Source of the DNA: Methanobrevibacter thaueri
GTDB lineage: Archaea > Methanobacteriota > Methanobacteria > Methanobacteriales > Methanobacteriaceae
Assembly (NCBI RefSeq): GCF_003111625.1
Contig: NZ_MZGS01000020.1
Location: forward strand, 1-64,000
Length of the DNA: 64,000 nt
Direction: 5' to 3'
Shown here: piece by piece, positions 8,887 to 17,664 of the stretch
Position numbering within the stretch: the stretch's first letter is position 1
Layout: the number at the start of each line of letters is the position of its first letter
The notes under the pieces: generated by a model
What the model was told of the DNA's origin: nothing
The model's input: only the letters and a program-made list of their open reading frames with translations
Databases searched by the model: none
Made by a program: the position numbers and the translations under genes

Positions 8887-9957
8887 TTAGAATACGTACA
8901 TCTTAGCAAGTATTCCGATTATACATAATAATAAAGTAGCCCCCCAGTAACTAAGTACAATTTTAGTTTCAGACATACCATAATGATTTAATGTGTGATG
9001 TAACGGTTCAACCGGCAACTTGATAATGTGTGCCCTGTGCAGCAGGCTAACGACGACTGAAATTATCGGCACTCCCAATGCAAGAACTCCAAAGTATGGA
9101 ATGTCACATACCAATACCGCTGCGGCATATCCTGTACCCAATACGAATGATCCAGTATCTCCCATAAATATTGATGCCGGATACTTATTAAATACTAAAA
9201 ATCCTAAGCACAAAGCCGCTAAAATTGAAAATGGAGGAATAATTGTTGCTGGTCCGAATAAATAACCATATACACAACAGAAAATTGATGCGATTCCAAC
9301 AATTCCTGCCGCTAAACCATCCATCCCATCTATAAGATTTACTGAATTGATACAACCTAGAATCGCTATGACCACAACTGGGATAGCCATCCATCCTAAT
9401 GTAAATCCTCCTAATGTTGTAACTGCGCCTGTTAATCCTAAAAATATTCCTAAAACGATTTGACAGATAATCTTTTCAAGCTCTTCAGGTTCTGTTTTGA
9501 TTGGAACCTCTCCAATTACTTCAACCTTACCTTCCTTAAGCAGGCCATCGACTTCCGCCTTTGCCTTTGGAGTTGCAACGCGAACCTCTTCATTCGGTTC
9601 AACGTCCAATCTTCCCAATGTGATTGTTTCATTTGAAGTGTTGACAACAATCTTCTGGATTTCTTTAACCTTAAGACCTATAAGATCATCGACCAATCCC
9701 ACAATACCTCCTGCAAGCATTATGAAGGAGACTATGAGAATTGGGGTGTTTTGATAGTACAGTGCTATAACTAATGAAATTGTAAATAAGAATGCAATAC
9801 CTCCCATTGTTGGAGTACCGCTTTTATGTCTATGTTCACTAACTATAGGATTATCAGCAATCCTTGCTTTTAACAATATTCTTTTAACATACCATGTAAA
9901 GAATATTGCGGCAAATAATGTTATTAAAAAAAGGATTAACATATCTGTATTATTCAT
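8887..9957 (-). CDS. MraY-like phospho-sugar transferase (glycosyltransferase family 4), pseudomurein
   Basis: This 356-residue polytopic membrane enzyme probably transfers the phosphorylated sugar-peptide to undecaprenyl phosphate during pseudomurein synthesis. The catalytic Asp pair is seen in 'GLVDDLIGL' (89-91) and the nucleophile region in 'NLIDGMDGLAAG' (207-218). Near the C-terminus is an HH-containing loop ('PLHHTLNHYG'). Compared with bacterial MraY, a hydrophilic block of about 65 residues (about 100-165) is inserted after the DD motif. The ATG at 9957 follows GTGGTAAT and is preferred to the TTG at 9969. It sits between the Mur ligase and ATP-grasp genes. Confidence 0.9.
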   Translation of the reverse strand: MNNTDMLILFLITLFAAIFFTWYVKRILLKARIADNPIVSEHRHKSGTPTMGGIAFLFTISLVIALYYQNTPILIVSFIMLAGGIVGLVDDLIGLKVKEIQKIVVNTSNETITLGRLDVEPNEEVRVATPKAKAEVDGLLKEGKVEVIGEVPIKTEPEELEKIICQIVLGIFLGLTGAVTTLGGFTLGWMAIPVVVIAILGCINSVNLIDGMDGLAAGIVGIASIFCCVYGYLFGPATIIPPFSILAALCLGFLVFNKYPASIFMGDTGSFVLGTGYAAAVLVCDIPYFGVLALGVPIISVVVSLLHRAHIIKLPVEPLHHTLNHYGMSETKIVLSYWGATLLLCIIGILAKMYVF

Positions 9958-10036
9958 ATTACCACGCAATAAATCTTCTAGATTATTACAATATATATTG
10001 GTAATACTATATAATTATAACTTATAACACAGATTT

Positions 10037-11131
10037 TTACAGTAATTTATCAAGCAGATTATCCAATTCATCCCTTGAATCCGCCCTTGCAGTGATTCTT
10101 TGATAACCTTCCGGACCATGAACCACAAAGTCATTATAATCAAATGATTTGACCGGTTCATTAGGGCTTGGCCCCTCATAATTGCCGATTGGAATCTCAG
10201 TTGAATAGTGGTATTCCAACCTGTCTGAAATGTTGGAAAGTGAAAAATCGCCAATTGCCATATTGACCAATTCGCATAGTGAATTGATGCCGCAAGTTGC
10301 TGTGGTCAGATACCTTGTTCCATTTGGTCTGGTGTTGACTTCAATGGCATATAGCTGGTCCTTTTTGGCTGAATACATGAAATCCATTTCAAAAATACCG
10401 TCTGAATCCAAATTCTTAGCAACCTTATAAGCGGTGTGCTGTACAAGATTATTATCAAGGCCTTCAACCATGCAAGGTCCTGTTTTTGTTTTATTTAATG
10501 GATGGGTTCCTTCCAGGGTTGTTTCGCCCTTATAGATTGGAGGCAGGGCAACGTATTCGCCATCGAATCCCAATACCTCTATTGAGATTTCAGAACCTTC
10601 AATGAACTCCTCACATAACGCCTGGTCAAAATCGTTGAAGTAATCCTGAACATCCTCGATGGATCTTGCTATCTTGATATCCTTTCCGCCCTGTCCTTCT
10701 CCCTGTTTTAGGACAACCGGGAAATCGAGTGACAACTCATCTGGACTGTTTAAAATCTGGTAATCTGGAGTGACAACACCTATTTCTTTGTAAAACTCTT
10801 TTGTTCTGATCTTGTTGGAAGTCAATTCGACTGCACGAACACCTGCTGCAATGACCGGGATTCCATATTCCTCTTCCATTTCTTCCTTCATGTGTGCGAC
10901 ATCGATTAATGGCGGGTCAATGCCTATCAAAGGCACGATAGCATCGACATTCTGCATCAATGCAACTTGTTTTGGACCATCCATTCCTCTAGGAACAATG
11001 AAAACCTGGTCTGGCAAGTCCAGATTAATTGCATCCTCATTGGATTCTGTTAGCACACTTTCTACATCTTTGCTTTTGACAAACCAGTCGATATCATCGT
11101 ATAATCTTGAACCAATAAATAATAATTTCAT
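10037..11131 (-). CDS. ATP-grasp ligase (CarB-like) of the pseudomurein cluster
   Basis: The 364-residue protein has an N-terminal pre-ATP-grasp Rossmann region and an ATP-grasp core. Visible landmarks are the lysine and glycine loop 'VVLKQGEGQGGKDIKI', the adenine-binding 'CEEFIEGSEISIEVLG', and the Mg-binding tail 'FEMDFMYSAKKDQLYAIEVNTRPNGTRY' region. Such enzymes join a carboxylate to an amine through an acyl phosphate. Its position beside the MraY-like and Mur ligase genes matches the pseudomurein gene group of other Methanobacteriales, where a CarB-like ATP-grasp gene is regularly found. The substrate is not known from sequence. The start overlaps the stop of the protease gene by 4 nt and has an AAGGGAT site. 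Confidence 0.83.
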   Translation of the reverse strand: MKLLFIGSRLYDDIDWFVKSKDVESVLTESNEDAINLDLPDQVFIVPRGMDGPKQVALMQNVDAIVPLIGIDPPLIDVAHMKEEMEEEYGIPVIAAGVRAVELTSNKIRTKEFYKEIGVVTPDYQILNSPDELSLDFPVVLKQGEGQGGKDIKIARSIEDVQDYFNDFDQALCEEFIEGSEISIEVLGFDGEYVALPPIYKGETTLEGTHPLNKTKTGPCMVEGLDNNLVQHTAYKVAKNLDSDGIFEMDFMYSAKKDQLYAIEVNTRPNGTRYLTTATCGINSLCELVNMAIGDFSLSNISDRLEYHYSTEIPIGNYEGPSPNEPVKSFDYNDFVVHGPEGYQRITARADSRDELDNLLDKLL

Positions 11132-11610
11132 AATACTATCCCTTTTAAAGTTTTTATAAATTCATCAGCCGCCTTTTGAACGTTAGGAGTTGGCGCATTT
11201 CCCCAATCCATGGTTTTCGGCTCTATTCCAACAAATATTATTTTGAAATCAGTGCCCTGTTCCAAATATTTCACAAAGAATGACAGGGACATTGAATGTG
11301 TTGAAATTCCTATGCTTGCAAAATCGTCCTTATCGACTATTTGCATGTCACCAGGATTGGAATTCATCAAGCATGCATCAACTATTATGATGTGAGTTGG
11401 ATTTTCCTTTCTGATTTTTCCAGTGAAGTTTTCAGGCACAGTTTGGGCATCTATCAACAGCAGATTGTCATTTTCAACGTTTTCCTTTTTTAATCTGCTT
11501 ATAATAAACGGTCCAATCCCGTCATCGCTTTTGAGCTCATTGCCGACCCCAAGTATAATTAATTTTTCAAAATCGGTTAAAAAATCTTTTAATTGAGTTT
11601 CAAAAGACAC
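11128..11610 (-). CDS. hycI: hydrogenase maturation protease HycI (peptidase M52)
   Basis: This family removes the C-terminal extension of the NiFe-hydrogenase large subunit after nickel insertion. The 160-residue protein carries the M52 signature 'ILGVGNELKSDDGIGP', with the nickel-sensing Asp, the second 'VDACL' Asp region, and the conserved C-terminal block 'THSMSLSFFVKYLEQ'. The GTG at 11610 is preferred over the GTG at 11619 because the latter lies inside the Shine-Dalgarno GGTGA. Only one stop-codon spacing separates it from the PRMT-like gene, and it overlaps the ATP-grasp gene by 4 nt. The nearby NikR gene supports a nickel/hydrogenase theme. Confidence 0.9.
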   Translation of the reverse strand: MSFETQLKDFLTDFEKLIILGVGNELKSDDGIGPFIISRLKKENVENDNLLLIDAQTVPENFTGKIRKENPTHIIIVDACLMNSNPGDMQIVDKDDFASIGISTHSMSLSFFVKYLEQGTDFKIIFVGIEPKTMDWGNAPTPNVQKAADEFIKTLKGIVL

Positions 11611-11619
11611 GCCTTTCAC

Positions 11620-12387
11620 CTACAAGTATCTTGTTTCAATACTTTCAATTCCATTTCCCATTATATATTTTAGTTCTACCTGTATAAAGTCATTTACCTT
11701 TACTTGCCGTTCTTCCAATGGGATTAGTAAGGGAGGGTTTAGCATTGGCATGGGTCCGGCGATTATATTGTCGTTGAGTTTTGTGTAGGTGGTGATTTTC
11801 AATCCGTTTAACAAGCCGTCCTTTGTTGCCTTCAGTTTCAATGTCGCTTTAAATTCAGGCTCGATATCATCTAGAAAGTCCAATTCAGAAAAGATTGTCT
11901 CATCTGAAAGTATTTCATAGTTTACTTCCTCATCCCAATGAACATAATCCCTTTCAAGACATGCAAGCTCCACTGCGTTGATTATTCCCTGGGGTATTAT
12001 CCTGCCGTTTTCCTTTAGAAATTCCTTTGCATGATTTAAAACGGGGATTTCCTCCTCATCAATCAATGCTGTGTCAAGCATTTCACAAACAATCAAATCA
12101 GCCTTTTTCTCGAAATCATAATCCCGGACATCACTGTTTATTACCTGAATGTTTTCAAAGTCAGATAGGTTTTCCTTTGCACAGCCGTAAGTCTTTTTAT
12201 CCATTTCTATAGAGATGATTTCCTTAAACTTATCTGCGAGAAAATAGGACAAGATTCCACTGCCACAACCCAGATCATATGCCAAATCTCTATCGGAATC
12301 GTATTCCTGAATGGCCTGGTAAAAAACAGATAACCTACCGGTATCCTTTAGCAAATCTGATTGATAGGGAGTGGTCTTGAATTTCAT
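11620..12387 (-). CDS. PRMT-like / L11-type class I SAM methyltransferase
   Basis: The 255-residue protein has motif I 'AYDLGCGSGILSYFLAD' near residue 38-55, the acidic post-I residue in 'ISIEMD', and a 'CEMLDTALIDEEEIPVL' segment reminiscent of the double-E loop of protein arginine methyltransferases. A beta-rich C-terminal half follows, as in PRMTs. Archaeal homologues are variously annotated as L11 or arginine methyltransferases; the substrate is unknown. It lies 29 nt downstream of nikR and directly before hycI, so it is probably cotranscribed with them. Confidence 0.77.
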   Translation of the reverse strand: MKFKTTPYQSDLLKDTGRLSVFYQAIQEYDSDRDLAYDLGCGSGILSYFLADKFKEIISIEMDKKTYGCAKENLSDFENIQVINSDVRDYDFEKKADLIVCEMLDTALIDEEEIPVLNHAKEFLKENGRIIPQGIINAVELACLERDYVHWDEEVNYEILSDETIFSELDFLDDIEPEFKATLKLKATKDGLLNGLKITTYTKLNDNIIAGPMPMLNPPLLIPLEERQVKVNDFIQVELKYIMGNGIESIETRYL

Positions 12388-12416
12388 GTTGAAAAAAAGA
12401 AGAGATGAAAGAAGAT

Positions 12417-12869
12417 TTAATGATGGTGGTGATCATGGCCATGTTCATAGCCAGGTTCCTTAAAATCTTCCCCATTAGCAGTACTTGTTAGTTTTACGTG
12501 TTCAACACCTTTGAGTCTCATGATTCTTTCAGTCAAATCACGGATTTCAGCAATGTCCCCATTTACAACGACAATTTCCATACAGTATTTGTCTGTCATG
12601 TGAATGTGCATGCTTGTATTGATTTCATTTCTGAAACTGTGTTGAATCTCTGCTAGGTTTTCCATTACTCCTGTGTAATGGTGGTCATAGATAATGGTTA
12701 TGATACCAATTCTTTGTCCTTCCATGGAGTTCATCCATTGGTATCTAACAATGTAATCTTGAAGTGCATCACGAATTCCTTTTGAACGGGACTGATATCC
12801 CCTTTCCTTCAATACTTCATCAAAATCAGACAATAATTTTTTAGGTAATGACATACTTATTCTCATCAT
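12417..12869 (-). CDS. nikR: nickel-responsive regulator NikR
   Basis: The 150-residue protein has an N-terminal ribbon-helix-helix DNA-binding domain ('MRISMSLPKKLLSDFDEVLKERGY') and a C-terminal ACT-like metal domain. Candidate high-affinity nickel ligands are visible in the order His (in YDHHYTG), His-x-His (HIH) and Cys (YCMEIV). The protein ends in a His-rich tail (HGHDHHHH) not found in the E. coli protein, which may bind additional metal. ATG codons at 12869 and 12866 follow GTGATG; an upstream GTG at 12878 overlaps that site. It heads the run toward HycI, suggesting coordination of nickel supply and hydrogenase maturation. No clear operator was identified. Confidence 0.93.
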   Translation of the reverse strand: MMRISMSLPKKLLSDFDEVLKERGYQSRSKGIRDALQDYIVRYQWMNSMEGQRIGIITIIYDHHYTGVMENLAEIQHSFRNEINTSMHIHMTDKYCMEIVVVNGDIAEIRDLTERIMRLKGVEHVKLTSTANGEDFKEPGYEHGHDHHHH

Positions 12870-12985
12870 TATAAACACATCACAATTTAATATTTAAATT
12901 ATATTATACTTTTTTAGTTATATAAATATTATGATTAACTTGTAAAATAATATTACTTAAAATCATAAAAAAAATGTAAAAAATA

Positions 12986-13453
12986 TTATTCAACGAGGAA
13001 GTAATATTCTCCGTCGTCCTTAACAATTGATTTTAAAAGCCCTTTATTCTGAAGAGACAATATTATGTGGTACATCCTGAAATTACTGATTTCCAAATCC
13101 CCATATAACAAATGCCCTTCCAAGGTATATTTAGAAATAAGATTTTTATCATCCACTAATTCTTTAATCATTTCATAGGCTGCCTTCTCTTTTCTGTCCA
13201 ATTCCAACTCTTCAACATCCTTTTTGGAATTGACAGTGTTGATTTCCTTTTCACTATCTGATAAGGTGGCCTTGTTATCCTTAAAAACTATCAAATCCTT
13301 TTCCTGAAGCTCTTCTAGAATCTGAACCAAATCATACTCATGAAAGCCCAATTCCTTTCTTAAAACATTGACAGGAACCCCTTGAGGATATTCCATGGAA
13401 TATATTTTGATTTGATTTAAAACAACTTCTTCATTTCTAGTAATAGTTATCAT
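12986..13453 (-). CDS. tandem winged-helix transcriptional regulator-like protein
   Basis: This 155-residue protein has an N-terminal winged-helix segment (about 5-65, 'VPVNVLRKELGFHEYDLVQILEELQEKDLIV'), a charged linker, and a second helical-wing segment (about 90-154, 'RMYHIILSLQNKGLLKSI'). Spacing suggests two wHTH domains. No sensor domain or metal site is seen. I assign DNA binding by fold pattern, not by a named family. It sits alone between nikR and an unknown gene on the same strand; the ATG follows CTGATT. Confidence 0.55.
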   Translation of the reverse strand: MITITRNEEVVLNQIKIYSMEYPQGVPVNVLRKELGFHEYDLVQILEELQEKDLIVFKDNKATLSDSEKEINTVNSKKDVEELELDRKEKAAYEMIKELVDDKNLISKYTLEGHLLYGDLEISNFRMYHIILSLQNKGLLKSIVKDDGEYYFLVE

Positions 13454-13510
13454 GTAATCAGCGGATTATAATTCTTTAATAATAATTATGAGTTTGATAT
13501 TACTTAAATA

Positions 13511-14155
13511 TTAGCTTAACTGCAATTCATTTTCCAATGCCTTAGCTTCCTGACGATTCTTTTCGGCATTTTCCTCAGGAGTCAAATTGGACGGCCTTGT
13601 GAAAAACAAATCGAGTTCATTGACAACCTGGCAGATGGACATGTGAACCAATTCCTTTAAGGCAAGACTCTTTTGAACCCTGTTTAATGATTCATCGGAA
13701 TATATCATGTTGTAATCCTTTTTATAGTCATCACGGATTTTGGATGAATCCAAATCAACGATGAGATCCTCTTCATGATATTCTTCAGTTAACAGTAAAA
13801 AGTTAATCAACTCTTCCTTCTCATCCTCAAAGTCATTGTCTTCATTTTCGATAACATCATAAAAATAGCTGCTAACAGATTGGAAAACATCACGTGATAC
13901 ATTGCCGTTTATAATATTATCCATGAACAAATCAAAAGTTTCAGAAATGTAATATTTGCCGTTCTCTTCTTTAGTCTGGAACACCAACTCGTTTTCGACA
14001 TTGGCGACATACTGAATCAGGACAATGTCCTGACCTTTTTCAAATGTTTTAGTGTTGAATTTAGTGTTTTTTAACTTATAGTCAGAGTTAACTTTTAAAG
14101 CATTTTCGACATTTTCAATGTCCTCTTTTGAAATCACTATGAAATTTTCCGCCAT
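13511..14155 (-). CDS. conserved hypothetical protein, acidic
   Basis: I do not recognise this 214-residue acidic protein. It lacks a signal peptide or membrane segment and has no cysteine motif. The N-terminal half is predicted alpha/beta ('MAENFIVISKEDIENVENALK'), and the remainder is rich in Asp, Glu and Asn with helical stretches. It is divergent from the UPF0305 gene, separated by an 88-nt A/T-rich promoter region. Codon use resembles its neighbours. Confidence 0.6.
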   Translation of the reverse strand: MAENFIVISKEDIENVENALKVNSDYKLKNTKFNTKTFEKGQDIVLIQYVANVENELVFQTKEENGKYYISETFDLFMDNIINGNVSRDVFQSVSSYFYDVIENEDNDFEDEKEELINFLLLTEEYHEEDLIVDLDSSKIRDDYKKDYNMIYSDESLNRVQKSLALKELVHMSICQVVNELDLFFTRPSNLTPEENAEKNRQEAKALENELQLS

Positions 14156-14243
14156 ATAAATCTACCTTAATATTTGTATTGATTAAGCTAAATAAATAAT
14201 TTTTTGTTAAAGTATATAGTTTAAAAAATTTAAATATAACATC

Positions 14244-14795
14244 ATGAAATCTGAAGACATCTTAATCGAACTGGAGGAATTGTCCTCAAATGAGGAAATA
14301 ACAAAAGACGAGATAATGGAAATACTTAAAAGATATGCTCGCATTATTTCAGTTCAGGATCTAATGATGGCTACAGCGTATATGAGAAAGGATGGGGAAT
14401 ACGTTCAAAAGAATTACCGTGAAAAATTCCTGAAGATTTACATTAAATACTTTATAATGCGCATGAATGAAGTCAAGGAATTTGATGACTATGAGGATGT
14501 TCCAATTGACAAGGACCTATTTAACACCTCTTTTCCACTGCTTGAAAGGACCTTTGAAAAGGAAAGTAGACCAAACGACAAGTCCAATAAATTCCCATTG
14601 ATCTATGTCATTACATCATTATACACCACTTTTATTTTAGAGGAACCAATCCATCCTGTGGGAAGCGAATTTCCAGGAAGCTTATTTGTTGAAGAGAGAA
14701 ACGGCGAATTTTACTGCCCGGTTAAGGGAAATCAAAAGGATAATCCTAATGCAATCTGTCACCTATGCCTGGCCGAGCAGACACCAGACATCTAG
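14244..14795 (+). CDS. UPF0305 / DUF2115 family protein
   Basis: This 183-residue protein matches the methanogen family UPF0305 (DUF2115). The conserved C-terminal region runs 'HPVGSEFPGSLFVEERNGEFYCPVKGNQKDNPNAICHLCLAEQ', with three cysteines (CP, C, C) that could bind metal. The function is unknown. The start lies close behind a TTTAAATATAA box and has no Shine-Dalgarno, so a leaderless mRNA is likely. The next gene starts 6 nt after the stop codon, giving a likely three-gene plus-strand operon. Confidence 0.82.
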   Translation: MKSEDILIELEELSSNEEITKDEIMEILKRYARIISVQDLMMATAYMRKDGEYVQKNYREKFLKIYIKYFIMRMNEVKEFDDYEDVPIDKDLFNTSFPLLERTFEKESRPNDKSNKFPLIYVITSLYTTFILEEPIHPVGSEFPGSLFVEERNGEFYCPVKGNQKDNPNAICHLCLAEQTPDI

Positions 14796-14801
14796 GGTGA
14801 T

Positions 14802-15338
14802 TTGATGAATATTTGTTTATATGGGTCAGGAAGCAGAAAAATCGATGAGGCATACACTGATGAGGCTTACAGGTTAGGCTGCAGAATGGCCGAGGAAAAT
14901 CATACGCTGGTCTTCGGTGGAGGCGACACCGGAATGATGGGCGCCTGCATGAGAGGAGTTCATGACAATGGCGGAAAGTCAATTGGTATAGCTCCCGAGT
15001 GGATTGGCAACTTTGAACCATTGTGTGACAGTTCTACCGAATTCATCTATGTTGACTCAATGGATGAGAGAAAGGTGGGCTTTTTAGAGAATTCCGACGC
15101 ATTCATAATCTCTCCCGGAGGAATCGGCACACTGGATGAATTTTTTGAAATAATAACCCTGAAAAAGCTTAAGCAACACGACAAGCCGATAATCGTTTTC
15201 AACATTGACCATTTCTTTGACAAGATGATTGAAATGATTGATGAAATGGGTAAAAAAGGATTTCTATACAAGCAGGAAGAACTGTTTAAGGTTACAAACA
15301 CCATTGACGGGATTTTTGAGATTTTAGAAGGGGATTGA
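14802..15338 (+). CDS. LOG family protein (TIGR00725-type nucleotide phosphoribohydrolase-like)
   Basis: The 178-residue Rossmann-like protein has the LOG-family motif PGGIGTLDEFFE (about 106-117) and an upstream 'GGGDTGMMGACMRG' nucleotide loop. Members cleave nucleoside 5'-monophosphates such as cytokinin ribotides to base and ribose 5-phosphate; many were earlier labelled lysine decarboxylase. Activity in methanogens is not established. GGTGAT precedes the ATG. It is the middle gene of the UPF0305-LOG-unknown run. Confidence 0.87.
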   Translation: MMNICLYGSGSRKIDEAYTDEAYRLGCRMAEENHTLVFGGGDTGMMGACMRGVHDNGGKSIGIAPEWIGNFEPLCDSSTEFIYVDSMDERKVGFLENSDAFIISPGGIGTLDEFFEIITLKKLKQHDKPIIVFNIDHFFDKMIEMIDEMGKKGFLYKQEELFKVTNTIDGIFEILEGD

Positions 15339-15339
15339 A

Positions 15340-15993
15340 ATGATTAGTGATAGTGATGCACTGAAAATAGCTGAAAAAATAGAAGACGCAGACAACATCG
15401 ACATCAAAATGACAATCGAAAAGGCAGCGACAGCAGGATATCTCGGTGAAAAGCACTTCTACTGTACAGTCATTGAAGAGGGAGGGCTGACACACATCGT
15501 TCCTGAAATCTTCGGCGACATGAACAAGTCCATGCCTCTGGACAACCTGTACTTTGACATCATCTCAAAGGCCCTTGACCATGAGGGAATCTACATCTCA
15601 CTGGCTTACTGCGCATCAAATCTGTTTATCCCGGATGATAAGTGCAGTGAAATAATCGAATACGATGATTATGACCTTGATGAGGATGAATATGAATATA
15701 TGGTGGAATATGCTCTAATCACCGCCGATGAGATTAAAAAATTCAGGGTTTATGCCGAAGAGGGCATCGCAAGTCCCGGCCGTACCGATGACGTGGGTCT
15801 TATGGTCAACATCATTGATGGACATTATAAGGCTTATTTTGCGCTAAGGTCAACTGACCAGTGCATGTCCAGTTTCAGGGTTCTTCCATTTGGAATGGAC
15901 TATCAAAAAGAACATCCATTGTCACTGAAAAACCCGATAAACAAGATTTTGATTGAAATGATTGGCAAAACCCTTGTTTTAAAGAATGAGTAA
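15340..15993 (+). CDS. conserved hypothetical protein
   Basis: I do not recognise this 217-residue acidic protein. It has no signal peptide, membrane segment or clear catalytic motif. A very acidic stretch (about 105-128) with many Asp, Glu and Tyr separates two alpha/beta-looking halves. The ATG lies one nucleotide after the LOG gene stop codon, with GAAGGGGAT as ribosome binding site inside the upstream gene, so expression is coupled to the LOG protein. Confidence 0.65.
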   Translation: MISDSDALKIAEKIEDADNIDIKMTIEKAATAGYLGEKHFYCTVIEEGGLTHIVPEIFGDMNKSMPLDNLYFDIISKALDHEGIYISLAYCASNLFIPDDKCSEIIEYDDYDLDEDEYEYMVEYALITADEIKKFRVYAEEGIASPGRTDDVGLMVNIIDGHYKAYFALRSTDQCMSSFRVLPFGMDYQKEHPLSLKNPINKILIEMIGKTLVLKNE

Positions 15994-16032
15994 AAATAAT
16001 AGTAAAAAAAAGAAATTAAAGAAATAAAGGAT

Positions 16033-16497
16033 TTATTTCTTAATTGAGTTTATTGCGCTTTGTGCACCTTGTTTTACGAAACCGCTTTCATCGTCAAGCA
16101 ATTTTTCAAGTGCCGGAATGGCTTTTTCATCACCAAGGTTTCCGAGTGCCCATGCAGCTGCTCCCCTTACTCTCCAGTCTTCATCGTCTAAAGTTTCAAT
16201 TAATGGATCAACGGCAGGTTCGCCCATACGGGATAATGCGGTGGATGCTTCTCTTCTTACCAATTTGTTATTGTCGTGTAGGGTGTCAACTAAAGCAGGA
16301 ATGGCTTTAGGGTCATTTATTGCACCCAATAATGTAGCAGCATGTAATCTAATACTTTTTTTCCTGCTGGATAATGCATCAATTAATGGATCAAGTGCTT
16401 CATCAGCCCTTAATTCTAATTCACCAACTGCATCTTCAACAACAAAGTCATCTTTATCATTTAATAATTCGATTAATTCATCAATGCTTCTTTCCAT
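16033..16497 (-). CDS. HEAT-repeat (PBS lyase-like) protein
   Basis: The 154-residue protein is built of about four to five short HEAT repeats of roughly 31 residues, each with the pattern 'DP-I-L-D-D--VR--A---L' (for example 'AIPALVDTLHDNNKLVRREASTALSRMG'). These form a small alpha-solenoid for protein binding. PBS lyase HEAT-like proteins are common in methanogens and do not imply phycobilin chemistry. The start has GAGGGAT upstream. It is divergent from the dehydrogenase gene. Confidence 0.88.
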   Translation of the reverse strand: MERSIDELIELLNDKDDFVVEDAVGELELRADEALDPLIDALSSRKKSIRLHAATLLGAINDPKAIPALVDTLHDNNKLVRREASTALSRMGEPAVDPLIETLDDEDWRVRGAAAWALGNLGDEKAIPALEKLLDDESGFVKQGAQSAINSIKK

Positions 16498-16674
16498 TTT
16501 AATCCCTCACAAATTCAATAAGGATATAACCTTATTTATGTAATTAATATAATATTAACTTTCTACATATAAAAGTATTTCGATACCATACGAACAAAAT
16601 TTGAAATCAAAAACAAAATTGCATATATACATGAATGTCAAATAATTAATATACGAAAATTTTAAGGTAATTAA

Positions 16675-17664
16675 ATGTATAATCTTGCAATAATAAGTGG
16701 AGACGGAATAGGTCAAGAAGTAATGTCAGCCTGTGAATACCTGCTTGACAAGCTAGATTTGGAATTCAGTTTTGAATATGGTGAAGCAGGCTTTGAATGT
16801 TTCAACAATAACGGGACCACATTGCCTGAAGAGACAATCAGAATAGCCAATAAGAGTGATGCAGTGCTTTTCGGAGCATCAACATCAACACCCGGCGAAC
16901 CAAGTCCGATTATAAATCTGAGAAAGGCGCTAAACGTATATGCGAACATAAGGCCGATAAAATCCTATAAGGGAGTGAACTGCATACATGACGACATTGA
17001 TTTTGTCATAGTGCGCGAAAACACAGAAGGCCTATATTCACAAAACGAATACGGCGACTGCGACAAGATGATAGCGGAAAGAGTGATTACAAGACATGCC
17101 TCCGAGAGAATCTCAAAAGCTGCATTTAACCTATGCATCAAAAGAGGCCAAAGCAAGGTCACATGCGTTCACAAAAGCAATGTTCTGAAAAAAACAGACG
17201 GAGTATTCACGGAAAGTTTCTACAAAGTTGCAAAAGATTACCCTCAAATCCAGACCGAGGACTATTATGTGGATGCGATGGCGATGTATTTAATTACCCA
17301 ACCACAAAATTTCGATGTCATAGTGTCAACCAACCTCTTTGGGGACATATTATCTGATGAAAGTGCCGGACTCGTTGGAGGACTCGGATTAGCACCTTCC
17401 GGAAATATCGGCGATCATAACGGTTTATTTGAACCTGTACACGGTTCAGCTCCGGACATTGCAGGCAAGAATATTGCAAATCCATGTTCAATGATACTTT
17501 CCGCCGCAATGATGCTCGATTATCTGGGAGAATGGGAGATTTCAAACAACATCAGAAATTCAGTCGAAAAGGTCATTGCAGACTGCAAGATTAGAACCCC
17601 CGACCTTGGAGGGGATGCAAGTACCATGGAAGTTACCAAAGCCATCGTTAAGGAGTTAATTTAA
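16675..17664 (+). CDS. isopropylmalate/homoisocitrate-type NAD(P) dehydrogenase (LeuB/AksF family)
   Basis: This 329-residue beta-decarboxylating dehydrogenase shows the N-terminal 'ISGDGIGQEV', the substrate loop 'SPIINLRKALNVYANIRP', 'VIVRENTEGLYS', the lysine/tyrosine region, metal-binding Asp residues in 'NLFGDILSDESAGLVGGLG', and cofactor loop 'EPVHGSAPDIAGKNIANP'. Methanogens carry paralogues for leucine (LeuB) and for coenzyme B side-chain synthesis (AksF), and the sequence alone does not separate these safely. It is followed directly by an acyl-CoA synthetase-like gene (ATG immediately after its stop), so the two are likely cotranslated. Confidence 0.87.
   Translation: MYNLAIISGDGIGQEVMSACEYLLDKLDLEFSFEYGEAGFECFNNNGTTLPEETIRIANKSDAVLFGASTSTPGEPSPIINLRKALNVYANIRPIKSYKGVNCIHDDIDFVIVRENTEGLYSQNEYGDCDKMIAERVITRHASERISKAAFNLCIKRGQSKVTCVHKSNVLKKTDGVFTESFYKVAKDYPQIQTEDYYVDAMAMYLITQPQNFDVIVSTNLFGDILSDESAGLVGGLGLAPSGNIGDHNGLFEPVHGSAPDIAGKNIANPCSMILSAAMMLDYLGEWEISNNIRNSVEKVIADCKIRTPDLGGDASTMEVTKAIVKELI

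Noticed and set aside
16033-16497. Phycocyanobilin lyase
   Set aside because: Only the HEAT-repeat pattern is shared; methanogens have no phycobiliproteins.
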